Below are positions 30,848 through 33,693 of a stretch of 33,693 bases of DNA, piece after piece. Source of the stretch: an uncultured bacterium (GTDB lineage: Bacteria > Bipolaricaulota > Bipolaricaulia > Bipolaricaulales > Bipolaricaulaceae); contig CAKZKH010000052.1 in assembly GCA_937122485.1 (NCBI GenBank), forward strand, positions 1-33,693. Direction: 5' to 3'. Within the stretch, counting starts at the first letter, position 1. Every line of letters starts with the position of its first letter. The notes below the pieces were generated by a model, which worked only from the letters and a program-made list of their open reading frames with translations, was not told the DNA's origin and did no database searches. Position numbers and translations under genes: made by a program.

Positions 30848-31762
30848 GTGAGAAATGTCGTAGCGGTGGACATCGGAGGAACGCGAACCCGGGTGGCTGC
30901 CCTGGAACAAGGCCAAATCAAAGCCCGCCGGTCGTTTCCCACTCAGAGCCTGGTCGAACTGAAGGTAGGCTTGGACCAGGTCCTCCAGGAGGCGGGCTGG
31001 GCCAAACCCCAGGCCATCGGCGTGGCCGCGGCCGGGCCGGTGGATATGCGGTCGGGCCAGCTTCTCAATCCCCCCAACCTACCCCCCGGCATGCGGACTG
31101 CCTCGGTGGGGACCGAACTTCAAGCCACGTTTGGCTGCCCGGTGTACGTGGCCAACGATGCCACCACAGCCGCGATCGGCGAGCTCGAATACGGGCACAA
31201 AGCACAGGACTTTGTGTACATCACCTGGTCCACGGGCATTGGTGGGGGGATCGTGTGCGGGGGACGGGTGGTGTGGGGGGCCACGGGCCAGGCCGGGGAG
31301 ATTGGCCACATGGTGATCCGTCCCCGCGGCCCCCGGTGTGGGTGCGGAAAGCGGGGGTGCCTGGAAGCCCTGGCCGGGGGGGCCGGCCTAGCCAAGGCTG
31401 CACGTCGTCGGTTTGGCCAGGCGATCTCGGCCCGTGAGCTGGTCACCCTGGCCCAGAAGGGAAATCCCCAGGCTTTGGAGCTTGTAAAGACCGCTTGCCA
31501 AGCCATGGGCCAGGCCGTGGCGCTCCTCTGGGAACTGCTGGAGCCTGAGCTGTTCGTGTTCGGCGGAGGCTTCACCGGATCCTGGGACCTCCTGGCCCCC
31601 CGGGTATTGGAGGCTGCACGCCCCCTGGCCCGGGGCTCCCTTCGCTTGGCCGTCACCCCGTTGGGGGACGACGTGGGGCTCCTTGGCGCTTCTGCCCTGT
31701 GGAAGCACATTTCCCCGGATTGGGGCGCCCTCCAAGCTGGAAGAGTCAGAACCCCAGGGTGA
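30848..31762 (+). CDS. ROK-family sugar kinase (glucokinase-like)
   Basis: The product is 304 residues. ROK kinases phosphorylate glucose, N-acetylmannosamine or similar sugars with ATP. The phosphate loop is VDIGGTRTR (7-15), the catalytic Asp is D104 in VANDATTAA, and the ATP motif is STGIGGGIV. Zinc ligands are H154 (GEIGH) with C164, C166 and C171 in CGCGKRGCLE. There is no N-terminal helix-turn-helix, so it is a kinase and not a ROK repressor. The sugar cannot be read from sequence. It starts with GTG at 30848, divergent from the PIG-L gene. The last 17 bases overlap the convergent gene ending at 31746. Confidence 0.92.
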   Translation: MRNVVAVDIGGTRTRVAALEQGQIKARRSFPTQSLVELKVGLDQVLQEAGWAKPQAIGVAAAGPVDMRSGQLLNPPNLPPGMRTASVGTELQATFGCPVYVANDATTAAIGELEYGHKAQDFVYITWSTGIGGGIVCGGRVVWGATGQAGEIGHMVIRPRGPRCGCGKRGCLEALAGGAGLAKAARRRFGQAISARELVTLAQKGNPQALELVKTACQAMGQAVALLWELLEPELFVFGGGFTGSWDLLAPRVLEAARPLARGSLRLAVTPLGDDVGLLGASALWKHISPDWGALQAGRVRTPG

Positions 31763-32543
31763 TATCGGTGGTGAGCCGCTCGAGCCCGTGGGGGCCCAGG
31801 CTGACCCCGACGGAGAGGGACCAGGGCTTCTGTCGAGCCACAATGGTGAGTCCTGAGGTCCAGGGCTCACCGGCTCGCAGGGCCAGCCTCCCCTGAACCC
31901 GCAGGCGAGGACCGCCGTACGTGACGGACAGAGACTGAGAAACCTTGGGGAAGAAGGATAAGAAAGTGACGATGGAGGTGGCTGCCTCCTCGGCCCCGAG
32001 CTCCAGGCTGGCCGCGCGATCGGACCAGGTCAAGGTGCCCCACCGCGGACCGCTCCAGCCAACTCGCAGCTCCCCTGGGGAGAGCCCGCCCGGAAAGGAG
32101 AAGTCCACCCCTGTCCCTACCCAGAACGGACCCACCTCCATCCGCCCGGTGACCGAGCCGAACCCTCCCCATACCCGGGCCCCCAGCACGTCGTAGACCG
32201 TGACTTTGCCCCCGGCTTGGAGGGCCAGGTCCCCGAGCGGGGTGACGACCGCCCCTTTCCAAGAACTGGACGCGGCCAAGTTCAACCGCCCTGATGCCAA
32301 CAGGGCCGCCTCCAGGTGGAAGGAAAAAGGAGCAAGGCTGACCCCCAAGGAGCCTGTGGCCCTCCGGAATTTCAAAGGAAGAACATCCCACTCCGCCCTT
32401 CCCACCAGGGCGACCTTCCCCAGGTCCTGGGACAACGTGAGCCAGCCTGCCCCTCGGGCTGCGAGCGGTCCTACTTCCAGGCGGGTTCCCAGTTCTCCTC
32501 CCAGACAGACCCATGCCGCGGCCAAAACGAGGAGAGCTTTCAT
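31746..32543 (-). CDS. secreted beta-rich protein, possible outer membrane barrel
   Basis: The product is 265 residues. The N-terminus (MKALLVLAAAWVCLGG) is a signal peptide; the Cys after VC-L is not in a proper lipobox. The rest is a run of amphipathic beta strands with alternating hydrophobics and tight Gly turns (GSLGVSLAPFSFHLEAALL, LALQAGGKVTVYD, GFGSVTGRMEVGPFWVG, SQSLSVTYGGPRLRVQGRL). It ends in DITLGF, with the terminal Phe typical of Bam-assembled barrels. Function unknown. The ATG at 32543 overlaps the trmB stop as ATGA with GGAGG upstream. The 3' end overlaps the ROK gene by 17 bases. Confidence 0.72.
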   Translation of the reverse strand: MKALLVLAAAWVCLGGELGTRLEVGPLAARGAGWLTLSQDLGKVALVGRAEWDVLPLKFRRATGSLGVSLAPFSFHLEAALLASGRLNLAASSSWKGAVVTPLGDLALQAGGKVTVYDVLGARVWGGFGSVTGRMEVGPFWVGTGVDFSFPGGLSPGELRVGWSGPRWGTLTWSDRAASLELGAEEAATSIVTFLSFFPKVSQSLSVTYGGPRLRVQGRLALRAGEPWTSGLTIVARQKPWSLSVGVSLGPHGLERLTTDITLGF

Positions 32544-33472
32544 CGCTCCTCCAGCCGTTTTGCACAAGCCAAGACCGAGCGTTTCACGGCCGGAGTGCGG
32601 AACGGCAGGGTCGCCTCGTCGAGCTTAACCATGGTTCCCCCTTTTTCCCGGACCACCAGCAAGAAGTACTGCTGCTGGAAGTCCCCGTCGGTGGCGAATG
32701 ATCTAAACAGTGTGGATTTCCCGTCTGGGCTGAGGAAGCCCTCCTTGACGAAGAACGCCCCGCCGCCCCAGGCCTCCTTGAGCCCGGTGAGCTGGGCCAA
32801 GGAGCGGTGGGGGTCAAAAGGCACAGGCACTTTGGCGTGGGGCACAGCTCCCTCCGCGATTCGGTGGACTTGGCCCTTGGGCCCCCGACGAGCCACCAGG
32901 CGCCAGATGGTACGCCCAAACTTGCGCCAGCGCACTTCGTACCGGGTGCCCGGGCCGCGCTGGGGCACGACCTCCGGTCCCTGCACGGCAAAACCGTTCT
33001 CCTGGAGGAGACCCGCCGACTGCCGGGCATAGTCCTCAACATCGGTTACCAGGACAAACTCCCCTTGGGGAGCAAGCACACCCGAGAGGATGCACACAAA
33101 CTCGCGGTCGACCAAGCGGCGGTGGGCGTGGCGGGCCTTGGGCCACGGGCAGGGGAAGTGGACGTAGACGCGGTGGACGGACTCGTCGGCGAACAGCTCG
33201 CGCAGGGCGAATTTCCCGTCGGTCAACACCAAGCGCACGTTGGTGGCGCCCGCAGCCGCCAGCTTCCGCGCCGCCTTGGTCACGCAGGTGAGGCTGGTTT
33301 CAAATCCCACCCAATTCCAGTCCGGATATTGGAGGCAGGCCTCGGCAAGAAACTCCCCGTTGCCAAACCCCACCTCCACAGCCAGAGGCGCTTGTCGAGA
33401 GAAAACCTTGTGCCAACAGAGCGAGAGAGCAGTCCAGTGCCTTGGGCAAAGGACGTAGGGAAAGAAGACCAC
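32540..33472 (-). CDS. trmB: tRNA (guanine-N7-)-methyltransferase with C-terminal extension
   Basis: The product is 310 residues against 210-240 in most bacteria. TrmB methylates N7 of G46 in the tRNA variable loop. Motif I is EVGFGNGEFLAE (33-44). The substrate loop reads FPCPWPKARHAHRRL (106-120), where the family has FPDPWPKxRHxKRR, so Asp has become Cys. TDVEDYA follows near 143-149. About 100 extra residues follow residue 210 (from GPKGQVHRIAEGAVP), like the C-terminal region of thermophilic TrmBs. The GTG at 33472 is the only usual start after an in-frame TAA. GAGGAGG lies about 20 bases upstream, with a perfect 8-bp hairpin in between. Confidence 0.92.
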   Translation of the reverse strand: MVFFPYVLCPRHWTALSLCWHKVFSRQAPLAVEVGFGNGEFLAEACLQYPDWNWVGFETSLTCVTKAARKLAAAGATNVRLVLTDGKFALRELFADESVHRVYVHFPCPWPKARHAHRRLVDREFVCILSGVLAPQGEFVLVTDVEDYARQSAGLLQENGFAVQGPEVVPQRGPGTRYEVRWRKFGRTIWRLVARRGPKGQVHRIAEGAVPHAKVPVPFDPHRSLAQLTGLKEAWGGGAFFVKEGFLSPDGKSTLFRSFATDGDFQQQYFLLVVREKGGTMVKLDEATLPFRTPAVKRSVLACAKRLEER

Positions 33473-33492
33473 AGGTGAAGCTTACTTCACCT
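33473..33492 (-). promoter_or_regulatory. hairpin between Shine-Dalgarno and start of trmB
   Basis: AGGTGAAG (33473-33480) and CTTCACCT (33485-33492) form a perfect 8-bp stem with a 4-base loop. On the mRNA the first arm overlaps the GGAGGT ribosome site and the second ends right at the GTG. Folding would either hide the ribosome site or bring it close to the start. The effect is inferred. Confidence 0.45.
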
Positions 33493-33518
33493 CCTCTAGC
33501 GCCACGAGCTGGCACGAT

Positions 33519-33538
33519 AGCAAAGGGCAGACTTTGCT
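33519..33538. repeat. 7-bp inverted repeat upstream of trmB
   Basis: AGCAAAG (33519-33525) pairs with CTTTGCT (33532-33538) across 6 bases. It lies between the ABC permease stop and trmB on the minus strand. No T tract follows, so it is a weak candidate for a terminator or processing site. Confidence 0.3.
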
Positions 33539-33609
33539 GGCAAAGGTCGCATGCAGGACACCGTCGGCGTTGGGCGCTGGGCAAACCCGTTGGGGCGATG
33601 TTTTCCAGC

Positions 33610-33693
33610 CTAGCGGCGGTAGGCCCAGGCGGTGAGACGGCCCTCCAGCACAGCAAATAGGGCGTAAAGCCCAATCCCCAGAGCGGCGATGAC
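33610..33693 (-). CDS. partial: C-terminal end of an ABC transporter permease
   Basis: Only the last 27 residues are in the window: VIAALGIGLYALFAVLEGRL followed by TAWAYRR and a TAG. A final membrane helix followed by a short amphipathic stretch with LxxLExRLxxW and basic residues is typical of SsuC/TauC/ThiX-type permeases. The substrate cannot be told from this piece. The gene starts beyond the window edge. Confidence 0.5.
   Translation of the reverse strand, partial: VIAALGIGLYALFAVLEGRLTAWAYRR

Noticed and set aside
1-33693. tRNA, rRNA, riboswitch or prophage genes
   Set aside because: I looked for tRNA-like cloverleaf arms, rRNA stretches, long structured leaders and phage genes and saw none that could be supported by eye.

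Overview
The window is GC-rich, densely packed bacterial chromosome with about 30 genes and almost no spacer DNA. No rRNA, tRNA, CRISPR array or prophage is visible. The gene content suggests a thermophilic, probably two-membraned (diderm) bacterium of a deep lineage. The evidence is a long N-terminal extension on RecG as in Thermotoga-type enzymes, a C-terminal extension on TrmB as in thermophiles, a four-cysteine family 5 uracil-DNA glycosylase, and a LolA-like protein beside a LolCDE-type ABC transporter. A candidate phylum such as Bipolaricaulota (OP1) would fit, but this is an inference.

Layout. 1-870: a decayed IS256-family transposase remnant and unassigned sequence. 927-4214 (minus): dprA, then a secreted VWA/RTX/Ig-like repeat protein closed by a clear terminator. 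4278-5983 (plus): a secreted WD40 protein and a family 5 uracil-DNA glycosylase. 5964-6626 (minus): a secreted protein of unknown function. 6772-7995 (plus): an MFS transporter. 7955-9387 (minus): def-fmt. 9434-14138 (plus): recG, gatC, a queuosine salvage glycosidase (Qng1/DUF2419) and tgt. 14198-16459 (plus): a secreted protein with an internal duplication, a small DUF4405-like membrane protein and a PlsC-like acyltransferase. 16378-17404 (minus): a PC4-like protein, a VOC protein and a hypothetical protein joined by ATGA overlaps. 17584-18450 (minus): a secreted esterase-like protein. 18577-28061 (minus): one long unit comprising an ABC ATPase, two FtsX permeases, a LolA-like protein, gyrA, tyrS, a dihydrolipoamide dehydrogenase and an FMN reductase. 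28157-29908 (plus): a flippase-like membrane domain fused to a methyltransferase, facing a PIG-L deacetylase (minus, to 30782). 30848-31762 (plus): a ROK kinase. 31746-33472 (minus): trmB and a secreted beta-rich protein, downstream of the last codons of an ABC permease at the window edge.

How the genes work together. The most coherent pathway is queuine salvage. Qng1 releases queuine from queuosine 5'-phosphate, and the next gene encodes a TGT whose substrate loop (GGSLGK) and insertion resemble the queuine-using class rather than the preQ1-using class. The ABC/LolA-like block reads as lipoprotein sorting. The flippase-methyltransferase fusion and the deacetylase may modify an envelope glycolipid.

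Two window-wide patterns stand out. All five convergent gene pairs overlap at their 3' ends, by 17 to 104 bp. Several genes have a promoter-like -10 box only 6 to 9 bases before the start codon and no Shine-Dalgarno sequence, which suggests leaderless mRNAs. Other genes have strong AAGGAGG sites, so both modes appear to be used.
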